Assembly (NCBI RefSeq): GCF_900155545.1 | Contig: NZ_LT732525.1 | Location: 585,075-641,798, forward strand | Reading direction: 5' to 3' | Source: Clostridium sp. Marseille-P2415 | Lineage (GTDB): Bacteria; Bacillota; Clostridia; Lachnospirales; Lachnospiraceae | DNA: 56,724 bases | In this document: positions 15,696 through 25,314 of the stretch, one piece after another | Layout of the letters: each line of letters begins with the position of its first letter | Position numbering within the stretch: position 1 is the stretch's first letter | Program-made: the position numbers and the translations under genes | The notes under the pieces: model-generated | Told to the model about the DNA's origin: nothing | The model's database searches: none | Seen by the model: the letters and a program-made list of their open reading frames with translations, nothing else

Positions 15696-18600
15696 TTATT
15701 TTCCTTCTATTATAAACTTGTTCACTTCATTTGCCAATAACCCGGCATAGCAATCCGCCCCTTTTTCGGATAAATGGACTAGATCCGGCATGTAGAGCTT
15801 TCGAGCCCCGGCTTCTCCCGATTTTTTACAATACTCTTTCGTAAGACGGTACATATCCACAAAAGGAACACATTCTTTTTTCGCAAACGCTTTCATCGTC
15901 CGGCTGTACCGGGGGAGCAGCCGTGCGATTTCTCCTTTCTCTCCCTTTTCATTCTCTTTGCAGGGACATAAGCAGACCGGAGATATCAAAACCGGGAACG
16001 CTCCGGCTTTTTCAGCCGCTTCCACGTACTGTTTCAAATACAATGGAAAGCAGGAAACCGGCACATAGCGTTCTTCCTTCGCTGCGGATGCATCGTTATG
16101 ACCAAACTGGATCAGGAGATAATCTCCTTCTCTTATATGTTGTTTTATATCCTCAAGACGTCCCTCCTCCAGAAATGTTCTGGAGGACCTCCCTGCCATG
16201 GCGCAGTTATCCACGATCAGATGACGGCTTTCATAACGCATTTCCTGCTCATAGGAACTGTCTTCCCTGTGATAAATCTGATAGCAGTTTCCTTCATCCA
16301 GATGTTTCAAAAGCTGTTCCCCCAGCCCCACCCTGGGCCTTTCCGCTTCTCCGGCCGTCTGGGCAATGGAATCTCCGGCCAGATAAATCACCGGCTTCCG
16401 CTTCATATAAGGGAGAACCCGGTCAAAATCCATATCTGAGGCATAGTAGAACCTGGTATAGCAGGGCTGGTTGTAGCAGTTATTCTGCCAGGCCACACCG
16501 CAGCGGTACTGGGAATCGTGCATCAGGGTAAACAGCTTATGGCCCGTGATCCCGGTATTGGTATAGATGCGGATGGCAGAGCTGTCCCCGGTCCGCAAAA
16601 GGAGCTCTTCCCGGAAATCCCCGAAGATATCAGCTGTCAGACAGGGATTTCCCTTTGTGCCGTTGTTCGTTAAGGTGTCCTCCGGTTCAAGCATGATCCC
16701 ATGGGTAAAATCATTGATCACTCCTGTTGATCTTTGTTTTAGGTAGTCCGCCCCATCCGTGATCTGCGTGCTTAAATCCCCGGCCCACCGGATGGACATA
16801 TTGCTTCCCAGGGTTTCCTTCTTTAAAAGCTTCCCATGGCAATCGTATGTCCCCATTCCATTGACCCAGCACTGCAGTCCTCTTACCTCCGGGACCACAT
16901 CGCCGGTCATGCAGCGGCCCAAGTCGCTCTCAGCATACTCACCGAAAAGAACCTCCCCGGTCTCTCCATCCCGCAGGGCGTAGCCATAGGGAGCATGGCT
17001 GGCGCCTTCAAATACATTGAATATCTCAAGGCCCGGCCGGTCCGGGTCAATGTCCGCCACATGCATGGCATCTCCATGCCCAAGCTTTGCTTCCCTGCCA
17101 TCCGGCAGCTTATCCTTTGAACTGTAAAGCAGGCTTCCATCGTGGTCAATGCAGGCGGCACCGTAGATGATCTCCATGAAGCCATCTCCATCCACATCGG
17201 AAGCCGCCACCGAATGATTCCCCTGCCCTGCCAGCTCCCCATAGACCGGATCGGTTCCGCACCCTTCATGTGGATTGTCACAGAACGGGTTCTTCATGGG
17301 CACAAAACCGCTGTCTGCAGACCATACCTTTTGAAAGCGGTTTTTAAAAAAATGATAAGCAGCTACAGCGGCTCTGGTATAATACCCCCGGCAGACCACA
17401 AGATAAGGCCGTTTTCCGTCTAAATATGCCACAGTGGACAGGAAACGGTCCACCCGGTTGCAGGGCTCAATGCGGTTCATGGCATAATCGCCCCACAAAA
17501 GACCGTCATCCACCCGTTCAAAGGGAAACGGAATGGTTTGAAGCTCTCTTCCATCTCCTCCAAACATGGTTAAGTACTCCGGCCCCCGAAAGATAAAGCC
17601 TTCAAATTCCCGCAGCTTGTTTTTCGGGCTTCTGAGCGGCGCATATTCATCCAGGAAGTAATCCACCAGCCGCTCTGCATCCCCCTCACTCAGAGGATAG
17701 GAAGCAGTCTCCGGAATCCCAAAGCACTGTTCCAGACTCTTGGGCCAATGCCCTGCTTTCACCTCCGGATGGTCCTGCCAGGAGCGGAATACTTGAGTTA
17801 AATGTCTGCGGTAATCACCAGAGCTGCACACATAAGAGTCCTCATGACTGTATCCCCTGTTTCGGTCTTTTTTTGGCATGGTAACGAAGAATTCCTCCCT
17901 TGGCGCTCCGTCTGGCCCGTAGATGGTCATCCTGGTTCCGGGAGCAGTTTTTAATGCCATTTCCGCCTTTCCGTCTCCGTTGAAATCATAGCACATAAAT
18001 TGGGTGTAATGGGCGCCCGCCCGGATGTTAGGTCCCATGTCAAGCCGCCAAAGAAGAGTTCCGTCAAGCTTATAACAATCCAGGTAACAGCGGCCCGTAT
18101 AACCCTTATGAGACACATCATGGGAATTGGACGGATCCCATTTGACGATGTATTCATATTCTCCGTCTCCATCCACATCCGCCACGGACATGTCATTGGC
18201 GGAATAGGTAAAAGCCTCTCCGGAAGGTGTCACGCCTGACTCCGGCTTTTGGACAGGAATGTCTAAATATTCCTTATCCCACACCTTTACAGGCGGGCAG
18301 ACATCATATTCCACCCCGTTTATGGCAGGGGCTACCCCATACTCTGAGTCTGCATCCCCTTCCGCATCCAGATAGTTTGTACTGTCTCTTATTTCCGCAA
18401 TTTTCTTTCCATTTCGATAGAGGATAAAATAGGCGCCGGTCAACCCGCCTTTTCCGGAACCGGTAACCTCAGTCAGAAACAGTCTCCAGCTCACAAACAC
18501 CCCGTTCTTCGTCAAAACAGCGATCAGCCCTCTGTTAAGAGTTTCCAGCTGTTCCCTTTTTATATAGTGAACCGGTGTTACATACACCTCTTCGCGCTCT

Positions 18601-18827
18601 GTACCGCTGTCCTTTTTCACTGCACAGATCCTGATATAATGTGGAATATGAGTGGATTTTCGCAGAGTAAACCGCAGCCTGTCATCTGCTTTCACTTCCT
18701 TCATAAAGCGGAACTTCTCCGGCTTTAAATCCCGGTCGGACCAATAGATGCGGTAGGCCTCCGCTCCCTCCACCCGGTCCCAGGAAACCGTCACCTCCTG
18801 GTTTGAGATATTTTGTATCCTGATCAT
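15696..18827 (-). CDS. Rhamnogalacturonan lyase PL11 fused to CE12 acetylesterase
   Basis: A 1043-residue fusion without a signal peptide. Residues about 1-95 form a fibronectin-III-like domain (MIRIQNISNQEVTVSWDRV). A PL11 eight-bladed propeller follows with calcium loops DVDGDGEYEYIVKWD, DFNGDGKAEMALK and DVDGDGFMEI. The last about 233 residues (from KPVIYLAGDSIAQT) are a CE12/SGNH esterase with the block I Ser in GDS, NCAMAGRSSRTF, IQFGHNDAS and the Asp-His pair in MPDLVHLSEKG. One polypeptide should therefore cleave and deacetylate rhamnogalacturonan I. The start at 18827 has GGAGGAAG upstream; an ATG at 18887 is less well placed. It lies after the YetA-like gene. Confidence 0.9.
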   Translation of the reverse strand: MIRIQNISNQEVTVSWDRVEGAEAYRIYWSDRDLKPEKFRFMKEVKADDRLRFTLRKSTHIPHYIRICAVKKDSGTEREEVYVTPVHYIKREQLETLNRGLIAVLTKNGVFVSWRLFLTEVTGSGKGGLTGAYFILYRNGKKIAEIRDSTNYLDAEGDADSEYGVAPAINGVEYDVCPPVKVWDKEYLDIPVQKPESGVTPSGEAFTYSANDMSVADVDGDGEYEYIVKWDPSNSHDVSHKGYTGRCYLDCYKLDGTLLWRLDMGPNIRAGAHYTQFMCYDFNGDGKAEMALKTAPGTRMTIYGPDGAPREEFFVTMPKKDRNRGYSHEDSYVCSSGDYRRHLTQVFRSWQDHPEVKAGHWPKSLEQCFGIPETASYPLSEGDAERLVDYFLDEYAPLRSPKNKLREFEGFIFRGPEYLTMFGGDGRELQTIPFPFERVDDGLLWGDYAMNRIEPCNRVDRFLSTVAYLDGKRPYLVVCRGYYTRAAVAAYHFFKNRFQKVWSADSGFVPMKNPFCDNPHEGCGTDPVYGELAGQGNHSVAASDVDGDGFMEIIYGAACIDHDGSLLYSSKDKLPDGREAKLGHGDAMHVADIDPDRPGLEIFNVFEGASHAPYGYALRDGETGEVLFGEYAESDLGRCMTGDVVPEVRGLQCWVNGMGTYDCHGKLLKKETLGSNMSIRWAGDLSTQITDGADYLKQRSTGVINDFTHGIMLEPEDTLTNNGTKGNPCLTADIFGDFREELLLRTGDSSAIRIYTNTGITGHKLFTLMHDSQYRCGVAWQNNCYNQPCYTRFYYASDMDFDRVLPYMKRKPVIYLAGDSIAQTAGEAERPRVGLGEQLLKHLDEGNCYQIYHREDSSYEQEMRYESRHLIVDNCAMAGRSSRTFLEEGRLEDIKQHIREGDYLLIQFGHNDASAAKEERYVPVSCFPLYLKQYVEAAEKAGAFPVLISPVCLCPCKENEKGEKGEIARLLPRYSRTMKAFAKKECVPFVDMYRLTKEYCKKSGEAGARKLYMPDLVHLSEKGADCYAGLLANEVNKFIIEGK

Positions 18828-18893
18828 GTCTTCCTCCATTTCTTTTGCCTTCAACCCAAACTTCTCCTGTCGGCAAATCCTGAGCATCAGCCT

Positions 18894-21515
18894 TTATGCC
18901 TTGCGGAATGAGTCTTCCGGTATATTTTCTAATAATTCATCTGCTTCCTTCAGCGTTTCCGGAAGATCACTGCGGATGAATTCAAGAACTACGATAACAT
19001 TGAGACACCACTGTGCCGTAAAATTCGTAGATATCCATGGGATCTCCCTCAATTTTTCCTGATTTCCCTGATTGGAAACGGGAAAAGTCCTGAATCCGTC
19101 ATGGTTTCCCTGACTGATAGAAGCATGAAGTAAATGGCACCACGTTCTTGCTGCCAGTACCTCATCGCCCAGATACTCTGCTCCATAGGCTCCCATGGCT
19201 GAGGCCATAAACGGAAAGCTGAATTCCCTTTTGCCTATGATTCCATTTGACGCTTCCATCTTCTGCTGTACGGGCAGATAGTAAAACCTTCCGTAATCCG
19301 CCAGCATCCCTTTCCACTCCTCATCATCCAACAGATCGGCCAACTCCATCCATATCTCAGGGGCCCCCATGCAGATTTGGAGATGGGTGCCTCCTGTCGT
19401 CCGCTCTCCGATGTAGCGCAGATGAACATCAGCCGGATTAAATTCAAAATCAGGACCGGATATCAGCTTTAACGGTGACTTCTTAATATCTCCCATTCCG
19501 GTCACGATCTTATCTCTGTACCTTTTATCGTTGAACCGCTCCCATTCCGTCATCCAGTTTGCACATAGAGAAGACCAATCCGGGCCGCTTCTTGCATGGC
19601 TCGGATAAACCATTTTCTCCTTTTCATAGAAATCCCCCAGCGGATCCCTGTTCAAAAAAGTCATTTCATTGTCCTTCAGCTCTTCAAATATATCTTCCAT
19701 TCTCCGGTCTCCGGTCAGATAATAGTAAAAACGGTGATGGGCCGCCATGGCAATTCTCGCTTCCTTACAGGGACAACCCCAGTGCCGGACATTGTGGCGG
19801 GATCCCAATCCCTTGTATTTTCCCATATGATATACGTCTACCTCGGAAGTGTGTCTCGACAGCTTCTCCGCCAGAACAAAGACATCTTCCCGTCCGGTTC
19901 TCATGAATTCATACCATAACCACAGCGTCGGAACAAGCTCCGTATTGTCCCAGGCATAGCCTCCCATATCATACCGCCACTGATGCCGCTCCCTGTCGTA
20001 GGAATGCATGAAATCACCATAATTGAACATGCCGTACCAATTCCTCTGAACTACTTCATTCCGGTAAAAGTCCACGGCCATGTCAAGCTGGTCCTCCAGC
20101 CAGTTTTCCGTCTCAGTTCCCCGTTCCGGCATGGACCAGTATCCAAAAGCCCTCCTCTTATGATAATATTCCGGCGTCCCCACATACTGGACCGGTCTTT
20201 TTACGGCTTCAGCAAAAACCTTTAAGCTCTGATCTTCCGGAATCATCTCTTCGGAAACCATAACGGAGAATTCGCTGGTACACGCGATTCCATAAGGCTC
20301 AGCGCCTTTATAATCATAGCCTTCGTAATATACCTGGTTATAGCCTCTGTTTGCATAGTGGCGGAAGTCCATGGCTTCTGCCTTAGGAGACCACAGCCAT
20401 ATGACAGCTTCTGCCGTATCCCCATCCAGATTCCGAAAGGTATAGCCGGACGGATACTTTTCCCAAAAATCCCGGATAGAAAATGATATGGAGCCATGCT
20501 CCGATCCGAATGCGGCTCCTCCTTCCGTCTTATTTCCATGAAGACAGTCCAGATAGCAGCAGTTCTCATCCCTGATTTTCTTTTTGATGCAGAAATGACT
20601 TACGCTGTCCTGGCACAAATCATATTCACTCCAAAACGGCATATCTTTTAAAACCGTGTCCACCGTCTCCTTATCAGCCTTCTCAAGCTCCAGCTTTTCT
20701 CCCCGAACCTGTTTTGCATAGATTTCCTGAGGAACTCCGGGCCGCCAGGTCAGAAGCTGCGCCATGCTTTCGTGGAACACACCATGGTCTCCCATGAATT
20801 TTACGTGACGGTTGTAAATATTTCCCTCTAACGGAGATTGAAAGCGGATGCCGATCCCTTTTAAAAAATCCTTTTCCTCATCTCCATCATATAAAAACGT
20901 ATGTACAAAATCAATGCGGGGGCTGTCAAGCCCGATTTTCATACGGAGGATAAACGGAATCTTTTTATCTCCATCGCCGGATTCATGATGCCCGGTATAT
21001 TTCACAATAACCTGTAAGGCTCCCTCTTCCTCCAGTGACAGCCCGGTGATCCTGGAATCATACTTTTTTTCAATTTTCACCGGATTGCCATTCCAAACGG
21101 AAGGTTCCTCCAAAAGCAGAACCGGCGTGGCATCCGTCAGAAACTTTATTTCATGAAAGGATATGGTATCAAACAGCCTTTTTCCGTCACAGGTGATTTT
21201 CACCTCCATACTTCCGGCCAGTATCTCCAGAAAGCCATCTTTCTTCACGACCCGGATTTTTTTCTCCGGTTGGACAGGGGTTCCGGGTACGACTTCAATC
21301 TCCTTTCCCATAAGAGCAGCATCTGCCGTATGGGCGGTCCATTTCACGGAACCATCGGGCCACCACGCCGTGATCCGGCTCTGCATGGGCACGTTTTCCT
21401 TCTTTTGGTTTTTTAACAGGTACTCCGTTTCTTTCGCGCAGCAGCCTTTCTCCCACATGCAGCCCCATATGGTATAACCGGTCAGCCTTCTGTCTCCCAA
21501 ACTATGTAATATCAT
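18894..21515 (-). CDS. YetA/PcRGLX-like exo-rhamnogalacturonan lyase family protein
   Basis: An 873-residue cytoplasmic protein resembling B. subtilis YetA and the fungal exo-rhamnogalacturonan lyase PcRGLX (PL26). The N-terminal beta domain includes SRITAWWPDGSVKWTAHTAD, a typical family opening. The central/C-terminal all-helical part has YDMGGYAWDNTELVPTLWLW and HWGCPCKEARIA, then TGGTHLQICMGAPEIWMEL. No signal peptide. GGAGG precedes the ATG. It begins the enzyme block after a hairpin that separates it from the binding-protein gene. Lyase activity is inferred from family and locus, not from a residue-level match. Confidence 0.8.
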   Translation of the reverse strand: MILHSLGDRRLTGYTIWGCMWEKGCCAKETEYLLKNQKKENVPMQSRITAWWPDGSVKWTAHTADAALMGKEIEVVPGTPVQPEKKIRVVKKDGFLEILAGSMEVKITCDGKRLFDTISFHEIKFLTDATPVLLLEEPSVWNGNPVKIEKKYDSRITGLSLEEEGALQVIVKYTGHHESGDGDKKIPFILRMKIGLDSPRIDFVHTFLYDGDEEKDFLKGIGIRFQSPLEGNIYNRHVKFMGDHGVFHESMAQLLTWRPGVPQEIYAKQVRGEKLELEKADKETVDTVLKDMPFWSEYDLCQDSVSHFCIKKKIRDENCCYLDCLHGNKTEGGAAFGSEHGSISFSIRDFWEKYPSGYTFRNLDGDTAEAVIWLWSPKAEAMDFRHYANRGYNQVYYEGYDYKGAEPYGIACTSEFSVMVSEEMIPEDQSLKVFAEAVKRPVQYVGTPEYYHKRRAFGYWSMPERGTETENWLEDQLDMAVDFYRNEVVQRNWYGMFNYGDFMHSYDRERHQWRYDMGGYAWDNTELVPTLWLWYEFMRTGREDVFVLAEKLSRHTSEVDVYHMGKYKGLGSRHNVRHWGCPCKEARIAMAAHHRFYYYLTGDRRMEDIFEELKDNEMTFLNRDPLGDFYEKEKMVYPSHARSGPDWSSLCANWMTEWERFNDKRYRDKIVTGMGDIKKSPLKLISGPDFEFNPADVHLRYIGERTTGGTHLQICMGAPEIWMELADLLDDEEWKGMLADYGRFYYLPVQQKMEASNGIIGKREFSFPFMASAMGAYGAEYLGDEVLAARTWCHLLHASISQGNHDGFRTFPVSNQGNQEKLREIPWISTNFTAQWCLNVIVVLEFIRSDLPETLKEADELLENIPEDSFRKA

Positions 21516-21550
21516 TCCTGTTTCCCTCCCAAAAATGCGGTCTGCTTAAA

Positions 21551-21582
21551 AGGCTTCAACCGTTCACTCACGCTTGAAGCCT
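21551..21582 (-). terminator. Intra-operon hairpin after the binding-protein gene
   Basis: AGGCTTCAA (21551-21559) pairs with TTGAAGCCT (21574-21582), followed by TTTTAAG on the minus strand. The short T-run suggests partial termination, giving more transporter mRNA than enzyme mRNA. Confidence 0.6.
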
Positions 21583-21604
21583 CTCTTTTCCATTTCCTGT
21601 TTAT

Positions 21605-23170
21605 TTATTTCGCCGTATCTTCCTGATAAAGCTTATTTACTTCCTCTACCAGCCTATCACCGCCGCGGTCCAGCCACTGTTTTGCAGCAGCTTCCAGACC
21701 TGCATCATCAATCTGTCCGCAGATATACTGAGTTCTGGCATCATCGATAATCTGCTCAATATCCGTACCGACCTCTGCGTTTACTTCCGAGTTTGCCAGA
21801 TATCCAAGAGCCGGATTAAAGACTGCGAACTGTTCATTATATTCATAAGCCTCATCCTGCGCCTTCATTGGTTCTGTTTTTTCCAGTAACGGTTTTAAAG
21901 CAGTCTGGTTGGGAATATAGCAAACACTCTGGTTAAGCCCGGCTGAAGGAGAATATTGAGGTTCCATTTCCCCTTTTTTCACAACATTTCCAGCCTCATT
22001 CAAATCATAGGTAACGCCCTCTAAGCCGTAGTCAGCCAGTACAAGCATCTCATCATCGCACATTTTATCCAGGAAATGCAGACAGTTCTTTACATCTTCC
22101 TCAGTCTTTGCCCCAGCCTTTGTAATCAGATAATATCCGTTAAAACCGCTGGTCGCCAGTGTTTTATCATTGATCGGTCCTGCCATTGTCATGGAAGCAT
22201 TCTTAGACGGATCGGTCACTGACTTCACGCCATTCATATCGTAATATTCCCAGATTCTTTTTGCGCCATCCATAACATCGATGAATGCACCTGCTTCCCC
22301 CTTTTTACAGCTGTCCTGAAACGTTCCGGAATCAACCGTTGCCCAGTCTTTTCTGATCAGACCGTCTTCATAGATCTTTCTCATCCATTTTAAAGCTTCC
22401 AGGTACTCTTCCGTCTGATGAACCGGAACCAGCTTCCCGTCTTTTTCCACCCATTCATTGCCGCATCCAAACCATGTCTGGATAATATCGATGGGCCCCG
22501 TATATTTGGTCATTTCCAGGCCATAGGTATCATCTTCCCCATTGCCATCCGGATCTTCGTAGGTAAATTTGTAAAGCATATTGTAAACATCCTCGACCGT
22601 CTTCGGCTTCTCGGTAATTCCTACCGCTTCCGCCCAGTCCGTGCGGTAAGAGAAGCCGTAGCGGCCGATAACCCTGGCCCGGTAGATACCAATGATTTTT
22701 CCATCCACAGTCAATGCCTTTAATACATCAGGATTTGCTTTCGACAGGTTCGGATAGCTCTCCTTATCCTGCAAAAAGGCCGTCAGATCCCAGAAGGCCC
22801 CCTTTCTGGCCGCATCCACCACATTGGCCGTTAAGTCTCCCGAAGAGGTAAGTACCATGGGCATATTGTCCTTATCCATCAAAGTAAGTCCAAGCTTTTC
22901 TTTATACGTATCATTGGATTCCCATTGCCAGTTCACATGAATGCCGGTGTGATCCTCATATCTCTTAATGACCTCATCAGATTTTTCATTCTTTAAGTCG
23001 GTACCGTGAAAGGAAGGCGCCATAAATGTAATAGTTGGCTTTCCGTCTGCGGAAGCAGCGGCCACATCCGTTTTAACGGAACCGCCCGAGCCGCCGCAGG
23101 CAGTTAAGGACCATGCCATAGCCCCCGTTAATGCTGCCGATAATGCTTTTTTCCATGTTTTTTTCATCAT
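21605..23170 (-). CDS. ABC transporter extracellular solute-binding lipoprotein (LplA/YtcQ-like)
   Basis: A 521-residue family 1 binding protein. The signal peptide MMKKTWKKALSAALTG ends in the lipobox LTAC, so it should be a lipid-anchored protein. The mature part begins with a GGSGGS linker and then PTITFMAPSFHG. Length and features (YDLNEAGNVVKKGEMEPQY) match the LplA/YtcQ group that binds pectin-derived oligosaccharides. It follows its two permease genes. Co-directional lyase and hydrolase genes point to rhamnogalacturonan or unsaturated galacturonan oligomers as ligands (inference). Confidence 0.88.
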   Translation of the reverse strand: MMKKTWKKALSAALTGAMAWSLTACGGSGGSVKTDVAAASADGKPTITFMAPSFHGTDLKNEKSDEVIKRYEDHTGIHVNWQWESNDTYKEKLGLTLMDKDNMPMVLTSSGDLTANVVDAARKGAFWDLTAFLQDKESYPNLSKANPDVLKALTVDGKIIGIYRARVIGRYGFSYRTDWAEAVGITEKPKTVEDVYNMLYKFTYEDPDGNGEDDTYGLEMTKYTGPIDIIQTWFGCGNEWVEKDGKLVPVHQTEEYLEALKWMRKIYEDGLIRKDWATVDSGTFQDSCKKGEAGAFIDVMDGAKRIWEYYDMNGVKSVTDPSKNASMTMAGPINDKTLATSGFNGYYLITKAGAKTEEDVKNCLHFLDKMCDDEMLVLADYGLEGVTYDLNEAGNVVKKGEMEPQYSPSAGLNQSVCYIPNQTALKPLLEKTEPMKAQDEAYEYNEQFAVFNPALGYLANSEVNAEVGTDIEQIIDDARTQYICGQIDDAGLEAAAKQWLDRGGDRLVEEVNKLYQEDTAK

Positions 23171-23207
23171 ACACTTCTCCTTTAATAATAAATATTTATG
23201 ATTGCAC

Positions 23208-24110
23208 TCAGCCCTTAACCGAGCCTACCATGACACCCTGGGTAAAATATTTCTGGATAAATGGATATATTACTAAAATCGGGATTGTAGCTACCACAGT
23301 TGTGGCCATCTTCACCGCTTTTTCCGGAGGCATGCCAAACGGTCCCCAGTCAAATCCGCTTTCTGTTGCCACAGAAGAAGTCATGAAAATGATTCTCCTC
23401 AGCACAATCTGAATGACTTCTTTATTTTTATCGGAAATATACATCATTGCATCGAAGTAGGAATTCCAATGGGTTACCGCATAGAACAGAGAAACGCTTG
23501 CCAGTACCGGTTTGGAAAGGGGGAGAATGATCCTTACAAATATCTGTAAATCATTCGAGCCATCCATCCTGGCTGCCTCCTCCAATTCCACGGGAAGTCC
23601 CTGAAAATAATTCTTTATGATAATCATATTAAAGGGGTTGATTGCTGCCGGAAGCCACAATGCCCAAAAGGTATTTTTTAAATGAAGCACATTGGACACC
23701 AGCATGTAGCTTGGGACCATACCGCCGGAAAACAGCATCGTGATGATGACCATGTTGGTAAATAATAATCTCCCTTTGAAATATGGCCTGGAGAGCGGAT
23801 AAGCCAGGGTACAGGAAAAAAACATATTGATCAATACCCCTACTAAAGTTACAATAAGGGAGTTCATCAATCCGTGTATGGCATCCCCGCTTTTAAATAT
23901 GTACTGGTACGCATTCATGGATAGGGTACGGGGAAAAAGAAAGAAGGCCCGCTCTGTCAGCTCCCTTTCTGTTGCAAAGGAACCTGCTACGATGTACACA
24001 AACGGAAGCAGGGTAACCAGGGCCAACAATCCCACAAAAAGATAGATGAAAACCTGAACCAGCTGATCCCCCGGGCTTCTTTTAATTTTCATATGATTCG
24101 TCTTTGCCAT
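23208..24110 (-). CDS. ABC sugar transporter permease (LplC/YtcP-like)
   Basis: A 300-residue MalG-type permease with six predicted membrane helices. The EAA loop that docks the ATPase is visible as EEAARMDGSNDLQIFVRIILP. The N-terminus (KIKRSPGDQLVQVFIYLFV) and C-terminal FIQKYFTQGVMVGSVKG are typical of the LplC/YtcP group. It starts 17 bp after the first permease gene. No ATP-binding subunit gene is in the locus, so a shared MsmX-type ATPase elsewhere is expected (family knowledge). Confidence 0.9.
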   Translation of the reverse strand: MAKTNHMKIKRSPGDQLVQVFIYLFVGLLALVTLLPFVYIVAGSFATERELTERAFFLFPRTLSMNAYQYIFKSGDAIHGLMNSLIVTLVGVLINMFFSCTLAYPLSRPYFKGRLLFTNMVIITMLFSGGMVPSYMLVSNVLHLKNTFWALWLPAAINPFNMIIIKNYFQGLPVELEEAARMDGSNDLQIFVRIILPLSKPVLASVSLFYAVTHWNSYFDAMMYISDKNKEVIQIVLRRIIFMTSSVATESGFDWGPFGMPPEKAVKMATTVVATIPILVIYPFIQKYFTQGVMVGSVKG

Positions 24111-24126
24111 TGCTTTGTTCTCCTTA

Positions 24127-25089
24127 TCAATAGAATCCTGATTCTCCGAAAACTTTCGCCAGCCTGTTGGCTCCTAATACCATGATCATGCTGACTACCG
24201 ATTTAAACATGCCGGCTGCCGTTGCCATGGAATAATTTCCGTTTACAACACCTTTCGTATAAATATAAGTGTCAAATACATCGGAAACCGACCGGTTCAT
24301 GGAATTCTGCATCAGGAATATCTGCTCATAGCCTGTATTTAAGATGGTGCCGACCCTTAAGATCAGCATGATGACAATGGTCGACCGGATGGCCGGTAAC
24401 GTTATATGCCACATCTTCTGCCAGCGGTTTGCGCCATCCACCTCTGCCGCTTCATAAAGCTGCACGTCAACGCCGGAAAGAGCAGCCAGGAAGATGATGG
24501 TGCCGTAACCGGTCTCCTTCCACATGCTCTGGCCCACGATCATGTGAACGAACAGCCTGGGATTGGACATGATATCCGGCGCATTTTCCCGCCCGAAAAG
24601 CTGGACCAGATTGTGGTATACCAGTCCGTCCGTGGTGCTGAAAAGCTGTGCGGTAAGTGCTGCTACAATGACCATGGATATAAAATGGGGAATATAAACC
24701 ATCGTCTGTGCAACACGCTTAAAAGCCGCATTCTTTATCTCATTTAAGAGTAATGCCAGAATGATCGGTGCGGGAAAGTAAAAGATCAGGCTGGCAATGG
24801 AAATGGATAACGTATTCTTAAGAACCTGTAAAAAATCGGGACCCGTAAAAAATTTTTTAAAAATACGAAGTCCTACAAAGGGGCTCTCAAAAAACGCACC
24901 GATCATGGAATTGCCGTTATACGGGCTGAAATCCTGAAACGCCATTACCAGTCCGCCCATAGGCAGATATTTAAATACCAGCATGTAAAGCACACCCGGT
25001 ATGATCATGATGTACAGCCACTTATGTACTGACAGCGCATGTTTCCAGGTGCCCGCCCTGGCTTTTGCATTGCTTTGAATCTTTTCCAT
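24127..25089 (-). CDS. ABC sugar transporter permease (LplB-like)
   Basis: A 320-residue MalF-type permease of the LplB/YteP group. It has a positively charged N-terminus, the first helix LYIMIIPGVLYMLVF and the EAA loop EAAEVDGANRWQKMWHITLP. It pairs with the following permease to form the membrane channel. It is the first gene of the transporter operon, behind a promoter that carries the 18-bp motif shared with the GH2 gene promoter. Confidence 0.9.
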   Translation of the reverse strand: MEKIQSNAKARAGTWKHALSVHKWLYIMIIPGVLYMLVFKYLPMGGLVMAFQDFSPYNGNSMIGAFFESPFVGLRIFKKFFTGPDFLQVLKNTLSISIASLIFYFPAPIILALLLNEIKNAAFKRVAQTMVYIPHFISMVIVAALTAQLFSTTDGLVYHNLVQLFGRENAPDIMSNPRLFVHMIVGQSMWKETGYGTIIFLAALSGVDVQLYEAAEVDGANRWQKMWHITLPAIRSTIVIMLILRVGTILNTGYEQIFLMQNSMNRSVSDVFDTYIYTKGVVNGNYSMATAAGMFKSVVSMIMVLGANRLAKVFGESGFY

Positions 25090-25183
25090 ATGCTCTCCTT
25101 TTCAATTTCCTTTTTCCATAATGCCAACATGAATTGGTAATTATGTCAGTTTTTTATATTTTGCGGTACCGCTTTGTGAGCAT

Positions 25184-25223
25184 ATTCTATACACAGGGGC
25201 AGGCATTTGTAAATAATCATTTT
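25184..25223 (-). promoter_or_regulatory. Transporter-operon promoter with shared 18-bp operator motif
   Basis: The motif AAAATGATTATTTACAAA (25206-25223, minus) contains the -35 TTTACA (25208-25213). TAGAAT (25184-25189) follows after 18 bp. The same motif with one change is at 30943-30960. Candidate AraC-regulator site. Confidence 0.65.
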
Positions 25224-25246
25224 ATGACCGGTTTTTCTTTGGAAAA

Positions 25247-25287
25247 AAGCCTCATATCCCGCATAGTTAAACGGTTTTATGAGGCTT
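25247..25287 (-). terminator. Terminator after the AraC regulator gene
   Basis: AAGCCTCATA pairs with TATGAGGCTT across about 21 bases, followed by TTTT on the minus strand. Confidence 0.75.
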
Positions 25288-25314
25288 GTGTACTAAAATA
25301 ATCATTTTATTCCA

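Noticed and set aside
24110-24127. Missing ABC ATPase as a sign of gene loss
   Set aside because: Both sugar ABC loci in the window lack one; in Firmicutes a single shared ATPase commonly serves such importers, so no deletion needs to be assumed.
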